Shown: positions 1 through 7,652, counted from the first letter of the stretch. The stretch is DNA of 14,535 nt from Actinomycetota bacterium (GCA_009704225.1 WLEN01000006.1:1-14535), one strand, 5' to 3'. The notes: generated by a model not told the origin, from the sequence alone. Numbers and translations: made by a program.

Positions 1-1242
1 AAGAACGCCGTTTCCGCCGGTGTTGGTGCAACGTTCCCTGTGTATATCGAGCGCGCGAAAGGTGCGATCCTCGTAGACGTTGATGGTAACCACATCGTCG
101 ATATGGGAGGCGGTATTGGTGTCAACACCATCGGTCACGCTGACGATGCAGTCGTCGAGGCAGCCTTCGAGCAAGCGCAGCGCTTCACACACACTCTGTT
201 TACGGTCACCGGTTACGAGTCCTACATTCGCTTGTGCGAATTGCTCGCTCAGCACACACCGGGAAATTTCGCGAAGAAGTCAGTTTTGTTGAACTCGGGG
301 GCCGAAGCCGTCGAGAACGCGGTCAAAATTGCTCGCAAGTTCACCGGTCGCCCCGGGGTTGCTGTCATCGATCACGGATACCACGGTCGCACCAACCTCA
401 CGATGTCAATGAACTTCAAGGCCATGCCGTACAACCTCGGATTTGGCCCTTTTGCCGGCGACGTTCATCACGCGCCCAACTCATACCCGTTCCACGACAA
501 GCTGTCGGGAGCAGAAGCTGCCGCTCGCACCATCTCGTGGCTCGATAAGCGTGCGGGTGCAACTGATTTGGCCTGTCTCGTTGTGGAACCCATCCAGGGT
601 GAAGGCGGATTCATTATCCCCGCGGATGGCTACCTTCCCGCACTACAGAAGTGGTGTAACGACAACGGGATTGTCTATGTTTCAGACGAAGTTCAGTCGG
701 GCATCATGCGTACTGGTGCGTATTACGCTTCTGAGCACTTTGGTCTCGTCCCTGATCTCGTGACAACGGCCAAGGGCGTCGGCGGCGGATTCGTCATCGC
801 AGCCGTCACGGGGCGTGCGGACATTATGGACGCCAGCCACGTCGGCGGACTCGGTGGAACATTCGGCGGAAACCCCATGTCGGCTGCCGCTGCCGTTCAG
901 ATCTTCGAGGAAATCGAGAAGCGCGACCTTCTGGGTGAGGCGCAGCGAGTCGGGCGCGTTCTCGGAGGAGCACTCCGCGACTTGCAGAAAAAGCACAACG
1001 TCATCGGCGATGTCCGTGGCATTGGCGCCATGCAGGCGATCGAATTCACCGAACCCGGAACCGATACCCCGATATCAGACATCGTTCCGTTCATCACGGC
1101 TTACGCAATCAAGAAGGGGCTCCTCCTGCTCTCAGCGGGAACCTACGGAAATGTGTTGCGCTTCTTGCCCGCAGTCGTCACGAGCGACGAACTGTTGCTT
1201 GACGCCGTGGCGATTATCGACGAAGCACTCTCCGCTCGCTAA
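1..1242 (+). CDS. gabT: 4-aminobutyrate aminotransferase (GABA transaminase), 5'-truncated by window edge
   Basis: PLP-dependent class III aminotransferase that converts GABA plus 2-oxoglutarate to succinate semialdehyde plus glutamate in the cytoplasm. The frame is open from base 1 (first residues KNAVSAGVGATFPVYIERAK), and this stretch matches the conserved GabT N-terminal region, so the true start lies upstream; the GTG at 40 is internal. About 413 residues are visible, and perhaps 20-35 are missing compared with a usual length near 440. Visible signatures, counted from base 1: the NSGAEAVENAVK PLP-phosphate region, the DHGYHGRT segment, SDEVQSG with the PLP-pyridine Asp at 229, and the Schiff-base Lys at 258 in TTAKGVGGGF. 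The stop overlaps the ATG of the next gene (TAATG). GABA is the product expected from the aldehyde dehydrogenase elsewhere in the window, so this is the last local step of putrescine catabolism. Another omega-amino acid acceptor specificity cannot be excluded. Confidence 0.9.
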   Translation, partial: KNAVSAGVGATFPVYIERAKGAILVDVDGNHIVDMGGGIGVNTIGHADDAVVEAAFEQAQRFTHTLFTVTGYESYIRLCELLAQHTPGNFAKKSVLLNSGAEAVENAVKIARKFTGRPGVAVIDHGYHGRTNLTMSMNFKAMPYNLGFGPFAGDVHHAPNSYPFHDKLSGAEAAARTISWLDKRAGATDLACLVVEPIQGEGGFIIPADGYLPALQKWCNDNGIVYVSDEVQSGIMRTGAYYASEHFGLVPDLVTTAKGVGGGFVIAAVTGRADIMDASHVGGLGGTFGGNPMSAAAAVQIFEEIEKRDLLGEAQRVGRVLGGALRDLQKKHNVIGDVRGIGAMQAIEFTEPGTDTPISDIVPFITAYAIKKGLLLLSAGTYGNVLRFLPAVVTSDELLLDAVAIIDEALSAR

Positions 1243-2204
1243 TGCATCCGCTGTCGGTTGAGGGGTGTGTCGAACTCGCATCCCTCGACCGAAACGGTCT
1301 CATTGAATCACGTCACATCGGCGCGTTCGTAGTCATCGACCGAGACGGCTCGGTGATCGAGTCCGGCGGAGACATCGATGCCGTGATTTTTCCACGTTCG
1401 ACGCTCAAACCATTTCAGGCCATTGCCGCACTCCGGGCCGGCGCAGATTTGGACGGTATCGAACTCGTGCTCGCGTGCGCCAGCCACTGCGGTTCTCGTC
1501 GTCACACCGACGCGATTGAGGCGATGCTCACGCGGGATCTGCTTGGGGTCGACGACCTTGGTTGCCCTACCGACTGGCCGCTCGGATACAACGAGAAAGC
1601 CGACCGAATTGCCGCGGGCGAAGGTCCACAGCGCGTCACAATGAACTGCTCGGGTAAGCACGCCGCATTCCTCCTGGCCTGCGTAGCCAACGGTTGGGAC
1701 ACTCGGACCTACCTCAAGCCCACTCATCCTCTCCAGGTGCTCATCCGGGATGTCATCGAAGAATTCACCGGGACGAAAACGATGTGGCCGGCGGTCGATG
1801 GCTGTGGTGCACCGCTGTACGGCATGAGCCTTCGCGACCTCGGCACAGGCATTGCGCGTGCGACGGATGGACACGATGCGGACGCCGAACGTCTGGTGAA
1901 TGCAATTCGGGCGAACGCGTGGGCGCTGGACGGACCGGGTCGCGACAATACCCGCGTCATCGAGAGCACCGATGCGATTGCCAAAATTGGTGCTGAGGGC
2001 GTGCTCATCATCGCCCGCGAGGGAATCGCGGTCGCAATCAAGTGTTTGGACGGTTCACAGCGGGCGAACACCGCCGCCGCGGTCACCCTGCTCGCGCGTC
2101 ACGGGGTCATCGATCGAACTGTCGCCGAGAGCCTCATTGATGAACTCGTTTCGCCGATTACCGGCGGCGATGCCGTCGTCGGCCGTCTCACCGTGAGTGT
2201 CTAG
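1242..2204 (+). CDS. L-asparaginase II family protein (Rhizobium etli-type)
   Basis: A 320-residue protein of the asparaginase II family (Pfam Asparaginase_II), unrelated to E. coli AnsA/AnsB; characterised members hydrolyse L-asparagine to aspartate and ammonia. The catalytic and zinc-site pattern known from the R. etli enzyme is intact: the SxxK pair Ser53/Lys56 (RSTLK), the ASHCGS segment around Ser81, Cys136 and Lys139 in NCSGKH, Cys188 in DGCGAP, and Lys267 in VAIKCLDG. No signal peptide is seen, so it is probably cytoplasmic. The ATG shares its A with the gabT stop codon and no separate strong ribosome-binding site is visible, which suggests translational coupling. The stop interlocks with the potC stop from the opposite strand. 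Pairing with gabT suggests a role in nitrogen release, possibly on an amide other than asparagine, but that is inference. Family assignment is firm; substrate is not. Confidence 0.88.
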   Translation: MHPLSVEGCVELASLDRNGLIESRHIGAFVVIDRDGSVIESGGDIDAVIFPRSTLKPFQAIAALRAGADLDGIELVLACASHCGSRRHTDAIEAMLTRDLLGVDDLGCPTDWPLGYNEKADRIAAGEGPQRVTMNCSGKHAAFLLACVANGWDTRTYLKPTHPLQVLIRDVIEEFTGTKTMWPAVDGCGAPLYGMSLRDLGTGIARATDGHDADAERLVNAIRANAWALDGPGRDNTRVIESTDAIAKIGAEGVLIIAREGIAVAIKCLDGSQRANTAAAVTLLARHGVIDRTVAESLIDELVSPITGGDAVVGRLTVSV

Positions 2205-2995
2205 GCGTTAGCTTTCAAACGCCGTCGTGTTATCTCGCCACCCACCTGGGTGATGACGACCGCAAGAATCGCGAGGATAAACACCGCAGACGCCAGAACG
2301 TTTGCTTCTGCAGGGATTCCACGTGCCGCAGCCGTGTAAATGAATGAGGGAAGTGTGTTGACCGGACCTCGGTTGAAGTTGGTGATGATGAAGTCATCGA
2401 ACGACAATGCAAAGGCGAGCAGTGCCGCGGACACAATTCCCGGCATCAACAGGGGAAAGGTGATTTTCCACCACACCTGCGAGGGCTTGGCATACAGGTC
2501 TCGACCGGCTTCTTCTAGTCTCGGATCGATACCCGCGACCCGGGCGCGAACGGTGACCACGACGAACGAGATGCTGAACATGATGTGAGCCAAGATGACG
2601 GTCAACATTCCCTTGGGAACACCCGCGTTGAGGAACTGCGCGGCGAGGCCCGCCCCGAGAACGACCTCGGGGGTTGCCATCGGCATGAACAACAACAGCG
2701 TTGTGGCTGCGCGGCCTTTGAACTTGTAGCGGACGAGGGCAATCGAGATGGCCGTTCCCAATACTGTTGCAACAAGTGTTGATGCGACGGCGATCACGAT
2801 GGAGTTCCCAAACGCTTCACAGACACCCTGTGCGTCGCATACATTCAACCAATTGTTGACGGTGAAACCGTTCCAGATGATGTTGGTTCGATTCGAATCG
2901 TTGAACGAGAACGCAATCGTGTACACAATCGGCACCATGAGATAAATGAGCGCGAGGATTCCATAGAGCGGAAGAAGATACTTGCCCAGTTTCAT
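2201..2995 (-). CDS. potC: Spermidine/putrescine ABC transporter permease PotC
   Basis: Inner-membrane permease subunit, 264 residues, close to the usual PotC length. About six hydrophobic segments are visible (roughly 7-30, 64-88, 96-122, 130-150, 182-204, 232-252). The binding-protein-dependent permease 'EAA' coupling loop lies at about 162-187 (EAGRDLYAKPSQVWWKITFP then LLMPGI), where the ATPase PotA docks. The SFDDFIITNF segment after it is typical of PotC. The ATG overlaps the potB stop (ATGA), and no strong independent ribosome-binding site is seen, so translation is probably coupled to potB. It is the last gene of the potDABC operon, and its stop codon interlocks with that of the convergent asparaginase gene. 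Exact polyamine preference (putrescine, spermidine or a related amine) cannot be read from the permease. Confidence 0.93.
   Translation of the reverse strand: MKLGKYLLPLYGILALIYLMVPIVYTIAFSFNDSNRTNIIWNGFTVNNWLNVCDAQGVCEAFGNSIVIAVASTLVATVLGTAISIALVRYKFKGRAATTLLLFMPMATPEVVLGAGLAAQFLNAGVPKGMLTVILAHIMFSISFVVVTVRARVAGIDPRLEEAGRDLYAKPSQVWWKITFPLLMPGIVSAALLAFALSFDDFIITNFNRGPVNTLPSFIYTAAARGIPAEANVLASAVFILAILAVVITQVGGEITRRRLKANA
2204..2223. terminator. Possible weak hairpin at the convergent gene ends
   Basis: A 6-bp perfect inverted repeat (GGCGTT ... AACGCC, 8-nt loop) begins at the last base of the asparaginase stop codon and lies inside the last codons of potC. There is no T-run. It could help end transcription from the left, but the stem is short and chance is possible. 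Confidence 0.22.
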
Positions 2996-3912
2996 AGCAG
3001 GTCGTCCGTTCCACTCTTGAACACATAGGCGGAAACCAGAATAAGAATTGCCGACATGAGAATCAGTGACATACTCGCCGCGTGTGGATAGTTCTGCAGG
3101 ACGAGGAAGTTCGATTCGATGACGTTTCCGATCATCGTGGTCGACGTACTTCCGAGGAAGTTGGCGCTGGCGTTCACGTAGTCGCCGGCTGCCGGTATGA
3201 AGGTCAGCAGAGTCCCCGAGATGATCCCCGGCATCGTCAGCGGCAAAGTGATCTTTCGGAATGACGTGAACGAACCCGCGTAAAGGTCGTTGCTTGCTTC
3301 AAGGAGTCGCAGATCGAGGCGCTCGATGCTCGAATACAAGGGGAGCGTCATAAACGGAATGAAGTTGTAGGCGAGGCCAAAGATTACGCTGACCGCCGTT
3401 CCCGTTATGTGCGCGTCGGGCGGCAGTATCGACCAGGCCTTCATCGTCCCGACGATGAACCCCTCATCGGCGAGAAGTTGCTTCCACGCCACCGTTCGCA
3501 AAAGAAACGAGATGAAGAACGGCGCGATCACAAGCACGAGGGCGAGCGATTGCCACAGAGGGTAGGGGCGAAGTCGGACTCCAATGAAGTACGCGAGCGG
3601 GTAGCCGATGGCTAACGCGATGAGCGTCGCTGCACCGGCGTAAAGGAACGACCGCACGGAATGTTCACCATAGAGCGATAAAACCTCGGTGTAGTTTTCC
3701 CAGCGGAACGCGTTGACGTACTCGCCGATGAATGCGCCGGGGGGTGCCTCTTTAAACGCAGTGATGACGAGCGAAATAAGCGGCGTGATGAAGAACAGCC
3801 CGAGGTACACGAGTCCCGGTAACAGCAGGAACCAAACAACACGACTTTTCTTTTGCACCCCGGGTTCAACCGAGACACCGGACGGTCCGTGGCTAAAGGC
3901 GGTGAGGCTCAT
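2992..3912 (-). CDS. potB: Spermidine/putrescine ABC transporter permease PotB
   Basis: Inner-membrane permease subunit of 306 residues, partner of PotC in the transport channel. Hydrophobic segments appear around 26-51, 88-112, 122-146, 172-193, 225-243 and 279-299. The 'EAA' loop that contacts the ATPase is at about 205-230 (LEASNDLYAGSFTSFRKITL then PLTMPGI). It is followed by FIPAAGDYVNA, a close variant of the FIPxxGDYV motif typical of PotB proteins. The N-terminal 24 residues are polar and probably cytoplasmic. It starts 6 nt after the potA stop and overlaps potC by 4 nt, so the three genes should be co-translated. Family membership is clear; substrate specificity is set mainly by PotD. 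Confidence 0.93.
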   Translation of the reverse strand: MSLTAFSHGPSGVSVEPGVQKKSRVVWFLLLPGLVYLGLFFITPLISLVITAFKEAPPGAFIGEYVNAFRWENYTEVLSLYGEHSVRSFLYAGAATLIALAIGYPLAYFIGVRLRPYPLWQSLALVLVIAPFFISFLLRTVAWKQLLADEGFIVGTMKAWSILPPDAHITGTAVSVIFGLAYNFIPFMTLPLYSSIERLDLRLLEASNDLYAGSFTSFRKITLPLTMPGIISGTLLTFIPAAGDYVNASANFLGSTSTTMIGNVIESNFLVLQNYPHAASMSLILMSAILILVSAYVFKSGTDDLL

Positions 3913-3918
3913 GGCGGA

Positions 3919-5082
3919 CTATCGCTTGGCGACGGCGAGTGACCGCGTCGTCGTGTCCGACTCAATGAATTGGTCGGTGTCCATTGGCAATCCGAACGAA
4001 TACTCCGTCGCCCACGAAAGCCAGACCTTCGACCCAGCGGCAACAATGTCGCCATCGTTCTGTTCGAAGACGGTCAGTTTGTTTAGCCCGGGGACGTCAA
4101 CGACGTATTGCGTCGACACGCCCGTGAATGACGTGTCGATGACGGTACCTGGGCCGACGACCGATCGGGTTGCCGACGCCGTGGGTTCTTTTCGGGAAAT
4201 CTCGATCTTTTCGGGGCGAACACCGATAGTGATCTCGCCCGTCGTGACCTTTGTGCGAGAAATCGGGACTTCGAGGGTCATCTTTCCGACCGTGACTCGC
4301 ACGTTTTTTCCGGACGTTCCCGAGACCACACCGTCGAACAGATTCGATTGTCCAAGGAAAGTCGCAACGAATCGCGTCGCAGGGAGCTCATAGAGCTCCG
4401 ACGGCGGTCCCATCTGCTCGATCTTCCCCTTGTTCATCACCGCCACGGTGTCCGCCATGGTCATGGCTTCTTCCTGGTCGTGCGTGACGTGAAGGAAGGT
4501 CAGTCCGACCTCGGATTGGATTGACTTCAACTCGATCTGCATCTGGCGACGGAGTTTGAGGTCCAAAGCGCCCAAAGGCTCGTCGAGCAAGAGCAACGCC
4601 GGACGGTTGACAACAGCACGAGCGAGAGCGACACGCTGTTGTTGTCCACCGGACAATTGCATCGGCTTCCGATCCGCGAGGTGGTCGAGTTCCACCAATC
4701 TCAACGCCTCGTGCGCGAGCTGTGTCGCGTCCTTGACACCCCGTTGCTTGAGTCCGAACGCAACGTTTTCCAGCACGGTCATGTGGGGGAACAACGCGTA
4801 CGACTGGAACACGGTGTTGATCGGTCGCTGGTGTGCTTTTGTGTTGGACACGTCTTTACCACCGACGAGAATCTTCCCCGACGTGGGTTCTTCGAGCCCC
4901 GAGATGAGACGCAGGGTTGTCGTCTTTCCACACCCGGACGGGCCGAGCAGGGCGAAGAACGACCCCGCAGGCACGGTGAAACTGACATTGTCAACCGCAG
5001 TGAACCCCGGGAATTGTTTTGACACACCGACCAGTTCGAGGTCGGCGCCTCCTTGCGCGAAAACGCTTACGGAATCAGACAC
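3919..5082 (-). CDS. potA: Polyamine ABC transporter ATP-binding protein PotA
   Basis: ATPase that powers the polyamine importer, about 387-389 residues. Counting from the most upstream possible start (TTG at 5088): Walker A GPSGCGKTT at 49-57, Q-loop Gln95 (VFQSYALFPHM), ABC signature LSGGQ at 145-149, Walker B LLLLDE at 165-170, and H-loop His203 in THDQEEAM. The C-terminal part from about 235 is a TOBE-type regulatory domain (VRPEKIEIS), as in PotA/CysA-type importers. Start choice: the AAGGG ribosome-binding site lies only 3 nt from the TTG but 9 nt from a GTG two codons later (5080-5082), so the GTG is preferred here. It begins about 20-26 nt after the potD stop and is followed 6 nt later by potB. 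All catalytic elements look intact. Confidence 0.94.
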   Translation of the reverse strand: MSDSVSVFAQGGADLELVGVSKQFPGFTAVDNVSFTVPAGSFFALLGPSGCGKTTTLRLISGLEEPTSGKILVGGKDVSNTKAHQRPINTVFQSYALFPHMTVLENVAFGLKQRGVKDATQLAHEALRLVELDHLADRKPMQLSGGQQQRVALARAVVNRPALLLLDEPLGALDLKLRRQMQIELKSIQSEVGLTFLHVTHDQEEAMTMADTVAVMNKGKIEQMGPPSELYELPATRFVATFLGQSNLFDGVVSGTSGKNVRVTVGKMTLEVPISRTKVTTGEITIGVRPEKIEISRKEPTASATRSVVGPGTVIDTSFTGVSTQYVVDVPGLNKLTVFEQNDGDIVAAGSKVWLSWATEYSFGLPMDTDQFIESDTTTRSLAVAKR

Positions 5083-5108
5083 CTGCAACCACCCTTACGT
5101 TGACGCGA

Positions 5109-6314
5109 TTAACCCAGGAGGACGCCCTGGAAGGCTGCCTGGAATTCGTTTTCCTCGGCATCCGACAGGGAACGGAAAATCGAAACCTGAGAAAGCGTAT
5201 CCGCGTTGGGGAAGATGAGTTGGTTCTCGGCGAGAGCGGGGTCGATCTTAATCGCTTCCTCGTACGCGCCGTTGACCGGGGTCACGTAGTTGACCCAGGC
5301 CGCGACCTGGGCCGCAATCGCGGGGTCGTAGTACCAGTTGATGAGCTTTTCGGCGTTCGTCTTGCGCGGGCTTCCAATCGGCACCATGAAGGTGTCGTTC
5401 CAGAATGTTCCGCCCGAATCGGGAAGCACGAACTTCCATTTCTCGTAGCCCGCTTCAAGGTTCAGGACTGTGATGTCACCAGACCAGACGATTCCCGCGA
5501 GAGCATCTTCACTAACGAGGTCTTCCGAGTACGAGTTGCCCTTGATGTTGCGAATGTAACCATCGGTCACGCGCGCTTCGACCTCGTCGAGCGCGTTGTA
5601 GAACTCGTCGGCGGTGAACTTGGTGATGTCGACACCCTGGCTCGACATCATGACGCCGAGGGTGTCGCGCATTTCGCTGAGGACAACAACACGCCCCTGG
5701 AGGTCTTCGCGCCACAGGTCAGCGACAGAGACGACTGGCTCGGTCACGAGGTCGGAGTTGTACACGAGCCCCGCGAACCCGCCCTGCCACGGGAGCGACG
5801 ATTTGCGGCCTGGATCGAAGTCGGGGTTGAGGAGCGTTTCGACGAGGTTGGCGTGGTTGGGGATGTTCTCGAGGTTGAACTCTTGAGTCCAGCCGCGTCG
5901 GATCCAGCGCGACACCATCCACTCGGTCAGACAGACGGTGTCTGCACCGATGTCCTGTCCAAGCGCCAATTGGTCCTTGACCTTGGCGAAGTACGAGTTG
6001 TTGTCATCGACGTCGACGAGGTACTTGGCAGCGATTCCGGTTGCCGCAGTAAAGGCGTCGAGCGTGGGGTGGTTACCGGCGTCGTCCTCATCCAAGTACA
6101 ACGGCCAGTTCGCCCAATTGACGGTCGGGTCCGAATCCGAAATGTCTTCAGCAGCAACAAGCGCCTGTTCGCCGGGCGCACACGCTGCCAGGGACAACGC
6201 AATCGCACCACCGAATGCGCCACCGAGAAGGGCGCGTCGTGAGATTTGTGCCGCTCGGGCGTGCTGAACGAGTTCGCGAATGATCGGATCTTCAGGAAGG
6301 TTTTGCTTGTTCAT
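5109..6314 (-). CDS. potD: Polyamine-binding lipoprotein PotD (extracellular solute-binding protein)
   Basis: Extracytoplasmic substrate-binding protein of the spermidine/putrescine importer, 401 residues. The N-terminus carries a twin-arginine pair (SRRALLGG, Arg26-Arg27), a hydrophobic stretch (about 28-43) and a lipobox LAAC with Cys45, so it is probably exported by Tat and anchored as a lipoprotein, as in Gram-positive bacteria. The mature part opens with NWANWPLYLDE, like the NW.xYI opening of PotD/PotF proteins, and later has WSGDITVLN and IGSPRKTNAEKLINWYY, typical of this family. The ATG has a good ribosome-binding site (AGAGGA, 5 nt spacing). It is the first gene of the minus-strand operon potD-potA-potB-potC and is read divergently from ald. 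Ligand could be putrescine, spermidine or a similar cation; the downstream genes favour putrescine. Confidence 0.94.
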   Translation of the reverse strand: MNKQNLPEDPIIRELVQHARAAQISRRALLGGAFGGAIALSLAACAPGEQALVAAEDISDSDPTVNWANWPLYLDEDDAGNHPTLDAFTAATGIAAKYLVDVDDNNSYFAKVKDQLALGQDIGADTVCLTEWMVSRWIRRGWTQEFNLENIPNHANLVETLLNPDFDPGRKSSLPWQGGFAGLVYNSDLVTEPVVSVADLWREDLQGRVVVLSEMRDTLGVMMSSQGVDITKFTADEFYNALDEVEARVTDGYIRNIKGNSYSEDLVSEDALAGIVWSGDITVLNLEAGYEKWKFVLPDSGGTFWNDTFMVPIGSPRKTNAEKLINWYYDPAIAAQVAAWVNYVTPVNGAYEEAIKIDPALAENQLIFPNADTLSQVSIFRSLSDAEENEFQAAFQGVLLG

Positions 6315-6437
6315 GCATATCCTCTGCTCGGTGGGTGACTACTTTGTCATTCCCGCGTATGTCTGATACTGGCACAATCGTTGCCAAAAAGTAACCGTTA
6401 ACAGCGAATAACACCAGAGTGAGACAACTAAAAAACT

Positions 6438-6473
6438 AATTTCGCAGAAATATCGTGATTTCGTTGCGAAATC
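6438..6473. promoter_or_regulatory. Double-palindrome operator candidate (Lrp/AsnC-type) upstream of ald
   Basis: Two perfect dyads lie side by side: ATTTC-GCA-GAAAT (6439-6451) and GATTTCG-TTG-CGAAATC (6457-6473). Their centres (6445 and 6465) are 20 bp apart, about two helical turns, which fits binding of a multimeric Lrp/AsnC regulator on one DNA face. The second dyad covers the proposed -35 box of ald. A similar element with nearly the same length occurs at 11106-11142 beside the lrp gene. Binding by that regulator is inferred. Confidence 0.55.
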
Positions 6474-6492
6474 CCTCGCGAATCGTCATAAT
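6464..6492 (+). promoter_or_regulatory. Candidate sigma-A-type promoter of ald
   Basis: A -35-like TTGCGA (6464-6469) and a -10-like CATAAT (6487-6492) are separated by 17 bp, 44 nt before the ald ATG. The -35 sits inside the second palindrome of the operator candidate, so a bound regulator would directly affect polymerase access. Confidence 0.45.
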
Positions 6493-6536
6493 TACAGAGG
6501 GATTCCCCACAACTCGATTGTCACAGGAGACACACC

Positions 6537-7652
6537 ATGCGGATTGCCGTTCCCGCCGAAATCAAAAACAATGAATATCGCGTCGCAATTACACCGGCAG
6601 GAGTGAAGGATCTTGTATCCGCTGGTCACTCGGTGCTGATTCAATCTGGCGCTGGCGCGGGAAGCAATATCTCTGACGCTGAATATCTGAAGCAAGGTGC
6701 TGAAATCGAGAAAGACGCGGCGAAAGTCTGGGCCGCCGGAGACATGATTCTCAAAGTTAAAGAACCCATCGAGAGCGAATACCCTTACTTCCGCGAGGGC
6801 ATGCTTCTCTTTACCTACCTTCACCTCGCCGCTGAAGAACACCTGACAAAGGCACTTCTCAACGCGAAGGTCACGGCCATCGCCTACGAGACTGTTCAGC
6901 TTCCTTCCCGCGCACTCCCGCTTCTCGCCCCGATGAGTGAGGTCGCTGGTCGCCTGTCCGTCATCGTCGGTGCGAATGCGATGCTTCGGCCTAACGGTGG
7001 CACCGGCCTACTCGTTTCGGGAGTCCCCGGGACCCACGCCGCGAACATCGTCGTCCTCGGTGGCGGCGTTGCCGGCACCAGCGCGGTCGCGATGGCCGTC
7101 GGGCTCGGTGCGAACGTGACGGTGCTGGACACCAATATCCAGCGCTTGCGCGAACTCGACGCGTTGTATGCGGGCCGAGTTCAGACCCTCGCATCGAACG
7201 CCTACGAGATTGAAAAGGCCGCGGTGAACGCCGACATGGTCATCGGTTCGGTGCTCATCCCCGGCGCAAAGGCCCCTAAACTCATTACCAATGAGATTGT
7301 GAAAAAGATGAAGCCCGGAAGTGTTCTCGTCGACATCGCCATCGACCAGGGCGGATGCTTTGAGGACTCGCATGCGACAACTCACAGCGAACCCACCTTC
7401 GCGGTTCATGACACAATTTTCTATTGCGTCGCCAACATGCCCGGTGCGGCACCGCAGACCTCAACACACGCGTTGACGAACGCAACCGCGCCCTACGTCC
7501 GCGCGCTCGCCGCCAAGGGGTGGAAGGACGCACTTCGCGCGGATGCATCACTCGCGCTCGGACTCAACACGCATGACGGCACGCTCACCAACGATGCGGT
7601 CGCCGTTGCTCACGGTCTCGACGCGGTGTCGCTCGAGTCCGTTCTCGCGTAG
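6537..7652 (+). CDS. ald: Alanine dehydrogenase
   Basis: Cytoplasmic NAD-dependent enzyme that interconverts L-alanine with pyruvate, ammonium and NADH. The 371-residue length is normal. Key residues fall at the positions known for the M. tuberculosis enzyme: Arg15 (EYRVA), Lys75 (KVKEP), His96 (YLHLA) and Asp270 (AIDQGG). The nucleotide-binding glycine motif GGGVAG is at 175-180, with an acidic Asp198 at the end of the next strand. The ATG has a good ribosome-binding site (AGGAG, 7 nt). Its place between a polyamine importer and a class III aminotransferase operon suggests it recycles the alanine formed when pyruvate is the amino acceptor, though a general alanine-catabolic role is equally compatible with the sequence. 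In mycobacteria ald is controlled by an Lrp/AsnC protein, and an Lrp/AsnC gene lies in this window. The last 43 nt overlap the convergent FtsK-like gene. Confidence 0.96.
   Translation: MRIAVPAEIKNNEYRVAITPAGVKDLVSAGHSVLIQSGAGAGSNISDAEYLKQGAEIEKDAAKVWAAGDMILKVKEPIESEYPYFREGMLLFTYLHLAAEEHLTKALLNAKVTAIAYETVQLPSRALPLLAPMSEVAGRLSVIVGANAMLRPNGGTGLLVSGVPGTHAANIVVLGGGVAGTSAVAMAVGLGANVTVLDTNIQRLRELDALYAGRVQTLASNAYEIEKAAVNADMVIGSVLIPGAKAPKLITNEIVKKMKPGSVLVDIAIDQGGCFEDSHATTHSEPTFAVHDTIFYCVANMPGAAPQTSTHALTNATAPYVRALAAKGWKDALRADASLALGLNTHDGTLTNDAVAVAHGLDAVSLESVLA

Larger units (their letters stand above)
6315..6536. promoter_or_regulatory. Divergent potD / ald control region
   Basis: This 222-nt region is visibly richer in A and T than its flanks and carries no gene. 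It should hold the pot operon promoter (minus strand) and the ald promoter (plus strand). Contents seen: the potD ribosome-binding site (6320-6325, minus); a TGGCA-N7-TGCCA dyad at 6370-6386; a possible minus-strand promoter TTGGCA-17-AGACAT, which is weak; an operator-like element at 6438-6473; an ald promoter candidate at 6464-6492; and the ald ribosome-binding site AGGAG at 6525-6529, 7 nt before its ATG. Confidence 0.7.

Noticed and set aside
40..42. GTG at 40 as the gabT start.
   Set aside because: The 13 codons before it continue conserved GabT sequence (AVSAGVGATFP), so the gene is cut by the window edge and does not start here.
3713..4393. A 226-codon plus-strand open frame over the potB/potA junction.
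   Set aside because: It overlaps two conserved genes in a shadow frame, with no domain and no good start signal.
5019..6242. A 407-codon open frame on the plus strand opposite potD.
   Set aside because: It mirrors potD codon by codon, has no recognisable domain or ribosome-binding site, and potD is a clear family member. Long antisense frames are expected in GC-rich coding DNA.
6369..6385. A sigma-54-like -24/-12 match on the plus strand (TGGCAC, 5 nt, TTGC, with GG and GC 12 bp apart).
   Set aside because: The genes look actinobacterial, and actinobacteria generally lack sigma-54. It is 150 nt from the ald ATG, a better sigma-A-type candidate lies nearer, and the same bases form a simple dyad. 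Finding rpoN in the genome would reopen this.
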